The notes beneath the pieces are model-generated. The model ran no database searches. It saw nothing but the letters and a program-made list of their open reading frames with translations, and was not told the origin of the DNA. This document shows positions 23,064 through 35,782 of a stretch of 64,000 nt of DNA, piece by piece. The first letter of the stretch is position 1; the number at the start of each line of letters is the position of its first letter. Origin of the DNA: Cryptomeria japonica (lineage: Eukaryota; Streptophyta; Pinopsida; Cupressales; Cupressaceae); contig NC_081413.1 in NCBI RefSeq assembly GCF_030272615.1, positions 560,645,445-560,709,444 of the forward strand, given 5' to 3'. Both the position numbers and the translations under genes were made by a program.

Positions 23064-24534
23064 TAGTGTGTTTTCATCTTGCATTATAATTTCCCTTTAA
23101 GAATTTAATTAATTAATTTAATTAAATCTAAAGTCATATTTCACCACTTCATACATCATAAAATTTGATCCTTTACCCAAAGTATGTCCCTTTTTATTTT
23201 ATTCCTCCAATAAATCATTAACTCATAAACCCTAATTATGTCCTATTTCAACCTTTAAGGCTCAATTTCACATATCAAAACAACTCAAAATCAGTTGTAA
23301 CTTTGGGATTCGCTCTAATATTATCATATATAATGACCCTGAAAATTTGGTGAAAATTTGGTCGGACCGAGTGCTTTGCACCTGATCCCCAACATTTTTC
23401 TTGAAATTTTTGGAGCATAATTCTATGATATTATAGTTCTTAGCCCTAATAAATTGGTGAAAAATTCAAATCCTAGGTTGGCCTAAAGACAAAACTAAGA
23501 TCTACGGTTTCATACATAAGAGCTCTCTTTCTTCATTTGAAGGAATCTATCTAGTCTAAGGAAGAGTTTTTGGCTAAGTGATCAGTATTACAAGGAGTCT
23601 TCTATATAGTAAAAGAGAAACTTATATGGATTCTTAAATAACATTCATCAAGCATTCATCAAGTATTCATCAAGTATTCATCATCAATTAGGAGCCTTGA
23701 AGACATTGAAGAATAATAGATCTAGTGGGTTATATCTCTCCCTTGGGGGATTGGTATGGTATCATGTGATTTTCATGTGTTTGTATGAGCTTCTTTGCAC
23801 TCATTTTGACATTTACATTCATGCTTTAGATCATTTATCACATTTTATTTAGAGAATTTGCATTCTCATTTATATTTACATTTATATACATTTAGGGTTT
23901 ACTCTCCAAAGCATAGGGTAGCTCTAGTTTCTTATCTTTCTTATTTAAGGGTCTTGCACACACATAATATTGCTGCATAAAGTAATTTGCTATACAAATC
24001 AGCTATTTGTTGAGGTGAAAATCACCAAAACAGGGGTTTGACTAAGGAAAAACCCTACATAGCCACCCAAACCCTCTTTTTTTACTTGCACGTGTAGGTA
24101 CAGGTACTCAAGAGACTTTTACTATCAATGGAAGACAGAGGGATAGTTGAAAGCCTTAGATCTTTCCTAAAACCATCAGGGATAGGGGTGTGGCACCCTA
24201 GTACCTCCATTATTAGGTGATTTTTAGTAGGGTAGTGTCTCAAAACCTTCAAATTGCAGCCTTTCAATTGCAGTGTCCTGTCAAACAGAAGAGGACCAGA
24301 GTGTAGCACTCTGATCTAGGTCAGTTTGACTCATTTTTCAACACCACCGATACATTCAAATTCCTCCCCCTTCTCTACTTTAATTATCTTAGTTTCAGAT
24401 CTGCAAGTTTCAACAATTTAAATTCATATATGCTTCATTGTTTATCTCCTAGTCTAGTTGATCAATCATATCATATTTTTCATATCTTCTCTTCATATAC
24501 AATAAGAGGAATAGAAACCCTAAGAGATAATCCT

Positions 24535-24599
<65 letters not shown>

Positions 24600-24706
24600 A
24601 GAAGTAGCCAATGTGAGCTATCACCCTAGGCTCTTTCGTATTCTCAATGTGTTAGCAAAAGTGGGATTAGGTCCTAGTCACTTGGTCTCTCTTTTTCCCC
24701 ACCACA
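23064..24706 (+). repeat. Orphan LTR-like segment (Ty3/gypsy style)
   Basis: The segment ends ...CCACCACA at 24706 and is followed at once by TTTTGGTGAACC, nearly the same as the primer site after element III's LTR. The start is taken as TGTGTTTTC near 23065, at the edge of background sequence shared with 18.3 kb, but that end is uncertain. Inside are an 11-bp repeat (ATTCATCAAGT, 23642-23684) and a (TC)30 run. No second copy of this LTR is in the window, so it is a truncated element or one whose partner was lost. Confidence 0.4.
24537..24596. repeat. (TC)30 microsatellite
   Basis: Sixty uninterrupted bases of TC/CT inside the LTR-like segment. Confidence 0.98.
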
Positions 24707-24727
24707 TTTTGGTGAACCTAACATGAA
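24707..24727 (+). other. Primer-binding-site-like sequence
   Basis: TTTTGGTGAACCTAACATGA directly after the LTR-like end CA. Element III has TTTGGTGAACCCGATGTGA in the same place. The complementary tRNA 3' end would read GGTTCACCA; I cannot name the tRNA. Confidence 0.45.
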
Positions 24728-25715
24728 TCCAATCTTATTTAATTATGATTTATGTTCTCAAATTTGAGTGCTTTTCTATTTCAAATTTGAATTTGCATTT
24801 ACAAGTTTCAATTCCTTGCAAATTTAAAAAAATTAGAGGTCAATTTTGTTAAATCCTATTTTTTCAAATTCAAAATTGAACTTGTGGATAGCTTAATTTA
24901 GATCATTAATTTTATATCTATTTTAGGAACACATTTCACTGATAAATTTCATTTTATAAATCAACATTTAGTGTGCTTGCATTGGTTAAAATTGAACATT
25001 TCCTTCTATTTTGTATATGTTATCATTTGAAAGAGGAAAAATCTTGTCATGATGCATTCATTTCATAAACATGATAATGGGTTAGCTTCCCTTGCTTCAA
25101 TTTTTCCATCTCTTAAAGAACCTCCTCCTATCTATGACAACATATTAGTGCCTAAAAGAGTTGTTACCAACCCCTTCAAAACTCTCCCATGCTCTAAGGA
25201 TGAAGATTTGAAAAGTAATCTTGACAATTCTCCTAGAATGTGTCCTTCCCATCTAGCTATCTTAGAGGAAGAAGATGATATCATAAACACCTTTCAAGTA
25301 GTGTTACTTTAATTTTACATGATTCCTTCCTAAGTGAAAAGGTATTTGATGGACATTGACTTGTCTTCTCCTAAATTTGGTCTTACCAATGGGGGCATGT
25401 TAGTGCAACAAGAGGTTATGAGCACTTCTTTCAAAGATCTCCTTCCCAAGCATGAATCTTTGGAGAAATATGTCCATCTCCCTCCTAAATAATACTCTCC
25501 TCATGAGGATTATTTTGTGGAATAAGATGGTATTGTCCCTACTTTTCCCAGTGATGGCATTTCCTCTTTTGACTTCAATGAAATTTCCACTAGAGATGAT
25601 GTATAAATTTAGCTAACAAAATGGTTGGCCTCACACCATGTAATTTGATGTATAAGTTTATTTTTTGAATGAAAAGGGGACTGGCCCTATCTAGTAGTTT
25701 AATTATAAAAAAAAA
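24728..25715 (+). mobile_element. Internal retroelement fragment ending in an A run
   Basis: Behind the primer-like site lies a plus-strand frame (25049-25312, 87 codons, continuing with stops to about 25605) rich in Pro/Asp/Glu and reading like a leader or polyprotein linker, with no catalytic motif. It ends in GGGGACTGGCCCTATCTAGTAG...TATAAAAAAAAA (A run 25707-25715), which looks like a LINE 3' end. The next base starts the duplicated segment. It may be a chimera of an LTR-element fragment and a LINE-type tail. Confidence 0.35.
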
Positions 25716-26690
25716 TTACTCAACAAAACAAATGATAATTACATTATGAGGAGGGAGAAAAAAGTCTAATCTTTTCAATATTTCATTATATTAACACCAG
25801 TACTTATATAGTTTATTCCTTCACTTTAATTCAGGTACATATGCTCTACTCTTGAGGATTGTAGATTGAAAGTGTGTCAAATAAATTTATATTTCTCTTC
25901 ATAACATAAACTCCAAACAAAATGTTAAATTTAATTCATGTTGCATCTTATTTTTATTCTTGATAATTCAATTTTTTTTAATTTAACACTCTTTTTTATT
26001 CAAATTGAAGAACATATCTTGAAAAGAATGATTAAATTCATTTTAAAAAGATTAAATATTAATAAACTTAAAACCAAAATATTTACAGAAATCATTAAAT
26101 GTTATAGAAAAGTACAAAATTATAGTGACATGAAAAATCCAAATAACATAACAATCCCCTTTTTTGATATGAATGAAACTACTTCTGTTTGGGGTGTAAC
26201 AATGGTGGCCATTAAAAACTATAGTAATGTTGAGAAGACCATCGAGGGATAAAATTAAATAAACCTTAATTTTGTTCATAATAGTTTAGTCCTAACTCTA
26301 ACAATCATCCCTACTCTAACCATAACTCAAGTTTAAATGAGTCATCATTCATTTAATTGTAATCATTATTTCTATTATATTGTATTTATATAAATATTAT
26401 AATTCTTTTAGATTATATTATATTATATATAGATATATAATTTTATATTATTATATTATATTATTTTATATTAAAATTAAAAAATTATGTTAATTTTAAT
26501 TTTGATCTAATTTTATCATAATCTCAACTTTCAATAAACACTAATTGTAATTAAATAATTCTAATTTTATTATAAGTGATTCATAGTCCTAATTGAAGAG
26601 TAAAACTAAACCTAAACCTAACCTTAATTAAATTTGAACTCGAAGTGAACCTTAGAGTAATGCTAAAGGAATAGTTACCTTATTTGAGCT
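25716..26690. repeat. Duplicated segment, copy 2 (lacks the F-box gene)
   Basis: 25716-26235 matches 13757-14148, and 26236-26690 matches 16075-16555. The two halves are joined directly at about TTGAGAA|GACCATCGAGG, exactly where copy 1 holds about 1.9 kb with the F-box gene. No F-box sequence is left here. A 104-codon plus frame (25938-26252) and its minus shadow are not credible genes. Confidence 0.75.
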
Positions 26691-26881
26691 CTAACCTTAA
26701 TTTTAATTAAATGATATCCATATTTGATGAACTTGAAATCTAACCTGAATTTTAGGTGAATGCTTATTCTAATTAAACTTGAAACCTATTTCCAACCTTT
26801 ATTACCTAATTGTAATTGACTCATTATGTATTGTTTAATTATAAGTAAGTTATCATCAAAGTTAAAATAAAATATTTGTCA
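26691..26881. other. AT-rich spacer
   Basis: No recognisable content. It directly precedes the T run that marks the LINE 3' end. Confidence 0.4.
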
Positions 26882-27507
26882 TTTTTTTTTTTTAATTTAT
26901 AAATGCCAGAGCCCAATATTATATGAAAATATTTACATAATAACCATTAATGGTGCTAGCCAAAAATTGGATTCATAGCCCACTTTAGTGAAATGTCAAA
27001 AAAACAGAGGCAAAATTAAAGTTTTGCGCTAAAAGTGAGCTGTTATACAGCCACCTAGATATGGAGATGATCCGTAACGGTCCGAAAATTTTTAGGTCCA
27101 TACTAGTAAATAAACCTAAGCACAGTAAAAAATTTATAGCTAAAATCATATCTGCATAGGATGGGAAGAGCTTTGTCGAGACAAATGCTTATAGATCATA
27201 CACGACCCCTGCTTCTCGGGCAACCACGACCCCTACAGACACTGCCCCTTGCAGTGCTGATGCTGCTGATTTCTGATGACCTCCCGCTACCTTCTCTTTT
27301 TGGTGGAATTAGACAATTTGTCCGAGCGTAATCAAGAAATTCCTCCTCACTATCACCATTGCCCGATTCATCTCCCAAAAATCTCCACTCTAGGAATCTG
27401 ATTGCCATTGTCGTATATGCCCTATGGCGTCTAAGATCGGAGCCTTTGGGTCCCAGTAGAAAGGGAAATTAGTTCATTGATGCACCTTTTGAATGAAAGG
27501 AAGCCCA

Positions 27508-27987
27508 TCATATATGCAACCATTGATTCTGGTCGGAAGTCTCTTCGTAGAAAAATGGTGAGTTAGGATTTAGACAGTGAGCCCACCTATTTACTGATAT
27601 ACCAGTCGATGCCATCTTGGAAAGGGCGTCCGTCTCTGTATTTGCCTCTCTATAAATATGATTGCAGGTGTAGTTGATAAAAAAGGGAAGCACTAATAAA
27701 ATTCTATTAAAAAGGGCTTGCAACCTCCAATTCACAGAGTGAGCCATTTTGATTGCGTTAATAACAATGGCAGAGTCCCCCTCAATTGCTAGATTCTTGA
27801 TACCTAGATTAGAACACTCAATGAGACAATATAGCAGAGCTTTGAAGTCTACTACGTTATTTGTATCTGAGGGAATAGGTTCAGCCATTTCCGCTATCAC
27901 TAAACCGCTGTGATCCTTGACTATGCATCCAATGCCAGAAGCCTCTGGGTTGTCTTTAGAAGCCCCGTCAAAGTTCAGTTTGTACAA
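27508..27987 (-). pseudogene. LINE RNase H domain
   Basis: A 159-codon open frame beginning YKLNFDGASKDNPEASGIG, the start of plant LINE-type RNase H, followed by IEGDSAIVINAI and HIYREANTETDALSKMAS. The catalytic Asp residues of LNFDGA, EGDS and TDAL are present. The usual Glu in AEFKAL reads VDFKAL (Glu to Asp). RNase H here would remove RNA after first-strand synthesis. A short downstream frame (27196-27408, Arg/Gly/Ser-rich) may be the protein's former tail. It is part of a truncated LINE and not a functional gene. Confidence 0.8.
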
Positions 27988-28177
27988 CCCAAGTTGAGGA
28001 AGACTCCAAGATGCATTTCTTCTATCACCCGATTAGAAAGGGGGGGATTTTGATTCCAGCCCATATGAATCTCATTCTGCCATCCAAGCCATGAAATTTT
28101 TGTCCTCATTAGAGGTGGAGGCTAATCTATTGTTAGTGTTTTCTACTATTGCTGCTTCAAGGGAGGAAAATACTGAC

Positions 28178-28453
28178 TCAACGCAAGATTATCCTGTTCC
28201 GCTCCTTCCAAACCTCCCACACTAGAGTAGAAGGAGCAATTTCCCATAGAGAGCTTAGAATACCATCTTTAGGTCTGATTGGCCAGCCTGAGAGGAGGTA
28301 GACTATATCATTTGGCAGAGTTGTTATCCAGCCAAGTTTAGCGCATAGCCATCTCCAACATTTTGTAGAACAAGGACAACCGAGTAGGAGATGATCCACC
28401 ATCTCTTCATGGGCTTTACAGAGAACACATCTTGAAGGGCCTTCATACCCCAT
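28178..28453 (-). pseudogene. LINE zf-RVT domain
   Basis: A 91-codon piece with GPSRCVLCKAHEEMVDHLLLGCP: the C-X2-C then His then Cys pattern of the zinc-binding zf-RVT domain that follows RT in plant L1-type ORF2. WRWLCAKLGW and VWEVWKERNRIIL are the usual downstream words. It is separated from the neighbouring pieces by stops. Confidence 0.8.
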
Positions 28454-28974
28454 CTTCCTAAATCTCTCTACCGTGAGGATTTTCTTCTTGACTGCAAGCT
28501 AAGCAAAGATACCATCTTTGGGGATCTGATTCTATTATTTTAGAAAAGTCTTTGATTCATGTTTTCATCTACAGACTCCACTTGATTAGCTAGAACTTTA
28601 TATCCTATCTTGACTGAGTATTGACTAGTTTTAGTAGGGGACCAAATCAAAGTGTCAATTCTATTTCGTTGGATCAATTGCCTTTCTTTAAGGAGATCGG
28701 TAAGCTGATTTAGTTCATTTAAGGAGAGGGGAAGGCCTTCCATTTTTTTCCATTCCCAACCTAGGAAGGAGTTGTCCCTTGAGGGTTCCATGTAATCTTT
28801 GATGAAAAGCCCCCGATGTAATCTTAACCTTTCTCTTGTTGTTGGGATTACTAGTAAATTGTCTATGGTCGGAAATCCACCCCATGAGTCCTCCCAGAAT
28901 AGAGAAGAGGCACAATCTCAGACATCCTCGGAGACATGATCTGCAATTAGATGTCTACATCTAAGGATAAAGTT

Positions 28975-30388
28975 CTAGGTTCGAGACCCTTTAGGATGAT
29001 TTGACTCTCTAATAAAATTGATAGGATAACCTGCTTTTACATATTTGGTAAGCATCGTTCTAACACATCTTACACTTGGATCAATTAGTAACTTCCAAGC
29101 TAACTTTTCACCTAGTGCAATGTTCTGATCCTGAAGGTCATGGACTCCCAAACCCCCTGAAAGATTAGGTTTGCAAATTTTGTCCCAAGCTATCAGAGCA
29201 ATCTTTTGTCTTTCATCCGAGTTCTGCCAAAATAAATTCCTCATTTTTTGAATAGTGAAAGAGTTCATGCCTACTGATAGGGCTAGTAAAGGCATTAGAT
29301 AAATAGGAATAGCAGAGATAACTATTTGGAGCATGATAAATCTGCGTGCCCATCAGAGCCATTTCCCTTTCCATGAGTTGGATTTCTTATCTAGTTTTAG
29401 GTTAAGAGGATCTCACAGTTTAGAGTTCATCACCCCCTTATCAATTGGAATCCCTAAGTATGTGCATGGGAGTTGGCCTTTTTTTCAATTTAGAATTTTT
29501 AGGATCCTATTTTCTGCAGACACTAGGGTAGAGAAAAAATAGATTTCTAATTTTTCATTGTTTACCATCTGACTTGAGGCTTTCCCATAAGACTAAAGAA
29601 TTTCTTTAAATTGAGTTGCTTCCTTGGATCTAGCTTCTCCAAGAATAAGATTGTCATTAGCGAATTGCTGGTGCGTTTCTACAAAGTTTGTGGTGATCTT
29701 AATTCCTTCCAAGTTTCTACTGACATGCCTAGATTTTATTTCTCTACCAAATGCTTCTGCCATTATGACAAAAAAAAAGGGTCAAAGTGGATCCCCTTGG
29801 CAATGCCCATTGAAGATGAGAAAATCCCTTCTGGTTTACCGTTTACAAGAATGGAAAATATTGGGGTGGACATGCATTAAAAAATCCAACTAATCCATTG
29901 TTTATTGAACATAAAAGCCTACATGATTTTGCACACAAAGAGCCAGTCCATATTATTATAGGCCTTGGAAATGTCTAGTTTCACTATCATACCTAGTTTC
30001 TTCATTATTGGGAGAGAATGAATTGCTTCCTGAGCTACTATGACCCCATCTAGGATATATCGACCATGGACAAAACCTATCAGCTCCTCTGAAATGATAG
30101 AATTCATTAAAGGTTTCACCCTAATCGTCATCACCTTGGACATGATTTTGTAGATGGAATTGCAAAGGGAAATAGGTCTGAAATCCTCTAATCTGGAGGC
30201 ATTTTTCGTTCTTGGGAATAAGGACTATGAAAGTAGTGTTGATCTCCTTCAGAAGGTTCCCCGATCTCCTTGCATATTCTAGAGCTTCTACAAGATCAGC
30301 TCCAAGAATCTTCCGACATTTTTTAAAAAATCATGTAAGAAAACCATCTGGGCCTAGCACTTTGTCAGAGGGGAGCTAGTTTAGGGCT
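28975..30388 (-). pseudogene. LINE reverse transcriptase, decayed
   Basis: Recognisable RT blocks in order: KVLGPDGF (about 30340-30370), the fingers/palm piece GFVHGRYILDGVIVAQEAIH and VKLDISKAYNNMDW (29919-30143), the active-site block QQFANDNLILGEA (about 29640-29680), and the connecting region AIPIYLMPLLALSVG, IALIAWDKICKP, GGLGVHDLQDQNIALGEKL (28975-29334). The active-site FADD reads FAND, so one of the paired catalytic aspartates is lost. A few stops break the frame. This RT cannot be active. Confidence 0.82.
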
Positions 30389-30950
30389 ATTATTATTATT
30401 ATTATCTTTTACCTATTTTTGTTATTATATTAAATATAATTGCTTCTATAATTAAAACTAATAATAATATTTGAATGTTAAACAATGTTTGAATATGCAT
30501 TAATATTTATATTTTTTGTTAATATTAAAATAATTTAAAACTTATATTATTATTAGTCACACTACATTAAAAATGTTACTATTTAGATGTATGTTCTATC
30601 ATTGCATGAATATAATTTTTTATTTATAAAAGATTTTTTGTTTTTAATTTAATAATTACACATTTATTTAGAATTGTGTTTAGAGATAATGTTCATTTGA
30701 TTCACATTGGATGTTAGCTTTGGACTACCAAATTTGGAAGTTGAGCTTGTTCAACTTTAACTAGAGGAAGAGTTGTGATGGTGTGATGAGTCTCTACAAT
30801 AGGCAAGTTTTGCACCTCTACATCAGACAAATTTTGCTCCAGGCTCCAACAAGTGAGGAAATGGATGACTCTTGTTGGGTAGAAGAGAACAAATGCCATT
30901 AGATAGCAATAGGCAATTTTTTGTGGGGGTCAATGGTCCTATGCCCAAAA
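30389..30950. other. AT-rich DNA between two LINEs
   Basis: A short (ATT)n run at 30389-30405 is followed by A/T-rich sequence. No gene is recognised. Confidence 0.4.
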
Positions 30951-31019
30951 AGATCATAGAGCACATTTATTTATGAACTCAGGGATTCAAATGGTATGTT
31001 CTATAGAGGAAGAAAAGGT

Positions 31020-32992
31020 TAGAGGTATTGAAGGGAAAGACAGATAGTATATAAGGAGATTTGGTGGATTATCATGGGAAGAGAGGTATCCTGGTTTGAC
31101 CTTCAGCTACAAGAGAAAACAAAATCCCAATTGGAAAGATGGAAGGGAAAGGAAAATAGAGCTTCAGGATGCACTCAAAATAATAGATTAGTTGATCCCA
31201 AAAAGGCCATAGGAATAATGCTCCTTTTTTTGGGTATCCTAGGGGAGGAAGATATGGACTAGGGATGGACAAAGATACGTGTTTTTAGGTGATCCAACTA
31301 GGGTTTTTAAAAAAGAAAATAGAAGGCGGGTGGGAAATAGAGGATGAAACATGGAATGAAAGGAATATGGAAGAAAAAAAAGCCCTGGCAGTAACTGAAA
31401 GAGTTAGCATTCATAGTCAAATGGTGTGGGGTGGATGGGAAGAAACTAGAGATAATTGAATGGTGGAGGAAAGCTTACCAAGGAAAGGTATGTATTTGTC
31501 CCTTATATTATGGTTTCTTTCTACTACAATGCATAGATATGAATGTTAAATAGGAAATACTTTATAGGAGCCCAAATATTTTTAGAGGGTCTAGTTTCCA
31601 TAAAACAAATTGGATCCCAAATTTTGATCTAGCTAAATATAAGATAAATAAAGTAGATAAGAGGATTTTTTTGGTAGGATTGCCAAAAAAATAATAGAGT
31701 ATGGAAGCCATAACATAAATTGGTGATACCCTCGGTTTCTTTATAGGCGTTGAGGAAAATTTTTTAGAATGAAAAATCAGGGGATGTTAAAAAATATTTG
31801 TTTAGAAATAGATCTAGATATATAAATCTATCAGGAAATAGAAATTAATTCTAGTATGAGAAGATGGAAACAAAAAGTCTATCTCTTGTGACAAAAACAA
31901 ACATACCATTGCCACCTAAGAGGGAATATGTAATTGATCAATTCTAAGGTTCCAGAAATGGAAGAACCTCCAATAATATCACCCCTAAAACATAATGATA
32001 ATGCTTCAAATGATTCCCTTAAAACAACATGATCAATAAACATTGTTAATGATTTAAATGGTTCAAGGAAGGAGGTAGAATAATTCCAATCAAATGAAAA
32101 TAAAGGAAGTCCCTTAAAGAAAAGGAAACAATAGTCAAATAAAAAAACATTAGTCAAGGAAATGACTAGTACTACTTAGAAGAGAGAAAGTGTGATGAAA
32201 CTTCCTCTAATAAATGAAAGGGACAAAGATTTGGAGTTAGTGGTTTTTCTAAAGGATACATAATTCAGAAGGGAAACTATAAATCAATAACTAGAGGAAA
32301 CAAAAAATGAAACAATTAAAAAAGGTAAGGAGATTTCCCATATTTGGGAGGTTAGCAATGCTAATAATAATGATGATGAAGAAGACGTAGAGATTGTATT
32401 TTTGAAGAAAGATGGATTAGGGAATGAAGGAATGAGGCCTAAGGAAAACTTGCTAGAAAAACAATACATCATCACTGAAGAAGAAGTAAAGAGTGAACAT
32501 CCTTTCATGGAAGAACCGGTAATAAGAAGAGGAAAAAGAGACACTAAAGATGTAGAGGAAAAAAAAAAACAAGTAATGAAATAATGCATCAATGAAGGAG
32601 AAGGAAAAGGTGGGAGCACTCTTTTGAAAAAAGGAAAATTAGAAAGAGGAAATATAAGACCTAAAAACATAGACAAAAAATTATCTTGCCTTTGTGTCAA
32701 ATAGAGGAGAACTCTAGACCAAGAGAGGAGGGATTTAGTCTAGAGATCTTTAATGGAATCATCTAAAGAGGAAGCAACATTAGAGGATGAATTGGATAAA
32801 TTCAAGGATTTAAAATTTGATCAAGCTATGATTCTAGAAGAAATAATGCTAGAACAGATTCAGTCTAGAATTAAGGCACTTCAAATCAAAGAAAAAAGGA
32901 CAAGAGGAGAAAACTCATATAAATATAAAATGATAATAGCATCTATAGAAGATCAAGCCTTGAGAAAATCAAGCCCAGGGAAGGATAAATAA
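31020..32992 (+). pseudogene. Probable LINE ORF1 region, heavily decayed
   Basis: Between the LINE 5' end and the endonuclease there are only broken, Lys/Glu-rich frames (31074-31262, 32402-32584, 32753-32992). No zinc knuckle or DUF4283 block can be traced with confidence. The ORF1 assignment is by position only. Confidence 0.35.
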
Positions 32993-33039
32993 AGCTTAGG
33001 GAAGGAGCTCAACCTTCCCCACATCCAATTAAGGTCATA

Positions 33040-33770
33040 ACATGGTATGTTAGGGTCATTAACGCCTCTAACAAATGTCATTTGATCAAGCAGCGAATTG
33101 ATCAAGAAAAAGAAGACATATGCTATTTAAAAGGAACAAAATTAAAAGTAGATGAAAGTAATAAGCATCTAAACAACTTAAAATAATGGAAAGGGTACTT
33201 TGTAGGATTTGATGGAGCATCAGGTGAGTTAGGAATTATTTGGAACCGACTCAAAGTAGAAGGAACTATGTTGGAGGACAATAAATGGTGGATTTAAATG
33301 AAATGAAAATTGCTTTATAGAAATGTAAAGATCTTCCTCATTAATGTATACAACCCAATCCCAGCTATACAGAAACAATAGTTGTGCCTAGAACTTATTA
33401 ATTAAATTGAGGGTCTTAGAGGTGAAAAAGGCATTATAGAAAGAGAATTTAATTCGACCTTGAATAACCATGACAAGATGGGTGGATTAAGGATATTAAC
33501 AATAGTGAAATCTGAGTTCCAAACATTCATAGACAATAATAAACTCAAGGGCTTACAAGAAAGGAATGGTAATTTCGCATGGACAAATCAAAGGAAGGGT
33601 TTCACTAATATAGCTGAAAAGTGAGATAGATTTTTTAGTTTTGGATCTTAGGACAATAAAATAATATACTATGAAGTCTCAATATTGCTATTCACAAGAT
33701 CAGACCATGACCTAGTCCAATTAATCATTAATTAGGAAGACCACGTCGCTAGAAACTCCTTTAAATTTTC
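33040..33770 (+). pseudogene. LINE apurinic-type endonuclease, decayed
   Basis: The frame reads RVINASNKCHLIKQ, YFVGFDGASGELGIIWN, KIFLINVYNP, NNKLKGLQERNGNFAWTNQR and FTRSDHDLVQL, matching in order the blocks of the L1 endonuclease (normally WN.RGL.....K, G.SGG..I.W, NVYGP, FTWSN, SDH.P). Many single-codon stops interrupt it, several at positions where Trp, Gln or Arg is expected. Confidence 0.75.
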
Positions 33771-34319
33771 AAATATGTGATTAAAAGATTTGGGGATGAA
33801 TAATTTGGTAGAACTATAATGGAAGGAGATTAAGTATGGAGACCAGTCCTATATGTATCAAATTAGTAAAAAATTAAACTATACTAAAAATAAGATAAAG
33901 AGTAGAATAAAACCAACTTGAAAAATATTTTTCAAGAAAAGAGTGGAAAATGAGATGTCCAAACTTAATGAATTCATTAATTAGAAAGATATGATATTAG
34001 AGGAATAGGAAAGAGAGAAGACATTAAAAGAAGAACTAATTGAATTATTGGCAAGGGAAGAGTGTTATTGGAGACAAGAAACCTGAGAAATATGGCTCAA
34101 AGAAGGGGATAAAAATACAATTTTTTTCATAAAACAATAATAGAGAATAAGTACATAAACATATTCACAAAAACTAGAAGAGAATATGGGATGTTTATTC
34201 AATCCTTGGAAGAGGTCAACAAAGAAGTAATTTTATATTTTGAGTCAAGATTAAATGAAGAATCCGAGCTAATAAATTGCGAGGACAAAGAGGAGTTTTT
34301 GGGGGCAATTCCTTCTATC

Positions 34320-35700
34320 ATCACGGAGGAACAAAACAAAGGGCTCTAAAAAATTATTTCTAAGGAAGAAGTCAAAGAGGTAGTTTTCCAAATGAACCCA
34401 GACAAAGCTCCGAGTCCAGATGGATTTCCAGTCAAATTTTTCAACATTTTTTGGGAAATAGTAGGAGATGATGTATTCAAGCCACAGGAAGAATAAAGAA
34501 AGAATAAAAATATCTTGGGGCCCTTAAATCATACATTCTTAGCATTAATCTTGAAAAAGAGAGAATTCTAAACTATGAATGAATTTAGGTCATTTTCTTT
34601 ATGGAACACATCCTATAAGATAATATCTAAAGTCATTACAAATAAACTAAAGACAATATTGAGTACAATTATTTCAGAAGAGAAGATTGCCTTTTCCTCA
34701 TGGAGATCAATTGTTGAAGGCATCATATTATCCCATGAAGCAATTCACTTGGCAAGGAAAACTAGACAAGCAAGTATGATTTTAAAACTTAATATCCTCA
34801 AAGCATATGACTTAGTGGATAGGGGTTTCCTTTATGAAGTGTTGTGGAAAATTATATTTAGTGGTGAAAGGATTGAATGGGTTAGTAGCTGTATCTCAAA
34901 CCCCAATGTTTTAGTTTTGATGAATGAAGCTTCCCCATGGTTTCTTTAGCATGAAAAGAGGTATCAGATAAGGTGATTCAACCTCCTCCTTTATTTTCAT
35001 TATCATGGCGAAAAATTTAGGGAGATACATTAACAAGTTAAAGAGGTCCAAAAAATGGCATGGGATAAGGGTTTTGGCTGGGATTGAGCTTATGTCACAC
35101 CAGCAATTTGCAGATGATACAATGCTTTCTAGTGAGTCTAGTAGGTGTGAAGAAAAAAATATTAAAATCCTTCTTAATACATACGATAAAGCTTCAAGAC
35201 AACAAATCAATTGGATTAAATCATGTCTTTTTTCTTAGCACTCAACGAAGCCTCCAAGTGCTTATAGATAAGATTTTAAACTTGAATGTGGAAAATTTTG
35301 CTAAATTTTTTTTGGGAACACCATTATTTGTTGGAATTAACAAAAAAACTAACTGAAAAAATAAAATAAGTAGATGTCTAGATAAAATGGATCTTGGAGA
35401 GGAAAGTGGCTTTCTTCATCTAGGAAAATACTAATGATAAAGGATTTTTTATTAGCCATACCAGTCTACTAGATGTTCCATTTAAAAATTTCGATGATAG
35501 TAGAGGAAGAATTAAATAAGATTATAGTGATTATTAGTCTAACAATGGGGGCTAAATTGGTATAGAATATGTACACCAAAGCTAATAAAAAATGGGTTAT
35601 ATCTTTGCAAAGGAAGTATTTAGAAATTGATGACCCCACACAAATTTTGACAATAATGGATCCCCCAAGAGGCTCAGTTGTTTGAAACTATATCTTGAAA
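34320..35700 (+). pseudogene. LINE reverse transcriptase, decayed
   Basis: Blocks seen: QMNPDKAPSPDGFPVKFF (34390-34445), ISKVITNKLKTIL and LKLNILKAYDLVD within 34575-34949 (the latter normally LKLDISKAYDRVD, so a catalytic Asp reads Asn), GIR.GDSTSSFIFIIMAK after a frame change (about 34965-35010), and QQFADDTMLSSESS (35101-35140, catalytic FADD kept). The connecting region IKDFLLAIPVY continues to WEIGNG.KASFWSNSWDD, where element II interrupts it. Confidence 0.82.
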
Positions 35701-35782
35701 TGAAAAGAGATAATAACTAGGCATGTAACATGGGAGATAGGAAATGGATAGAAAGCTTCCTTCTGGTCTAACTCATGGGATG

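Larger units (their letters stand above)
26882..30388 (-). mobile_element. 5'-truncated L1-type LINE (RT, zf-RVT, RNase H, 3' tail)
   Basis: On the minus strand the order is RT from its first conserved block, connecting region, zf-RVT, RNase H, 3' region and A12 tail (plus-strand T run 26882-26893). It starts abruptly at about 30388 with a decayed form of the motif K.PGPDGF, so endonuclease and ORF1 are missing, as expected for incomplete target-primed reverse transcription. An (ATT)n stretch adjoins the truncation point. I could not find a convincing target duplication. Confidence 0.82.

Noticed and set aside
31074-31262. 62-codon frame as an independent gene
   Set aside because: It is better explained as part of a decayed LINE ORF1 region.
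32284-32700. 138-codon minus Ser/Phe-rich frame
   Set aside because: Antisense shadow of Lys/Glu-rich LINE sequence.
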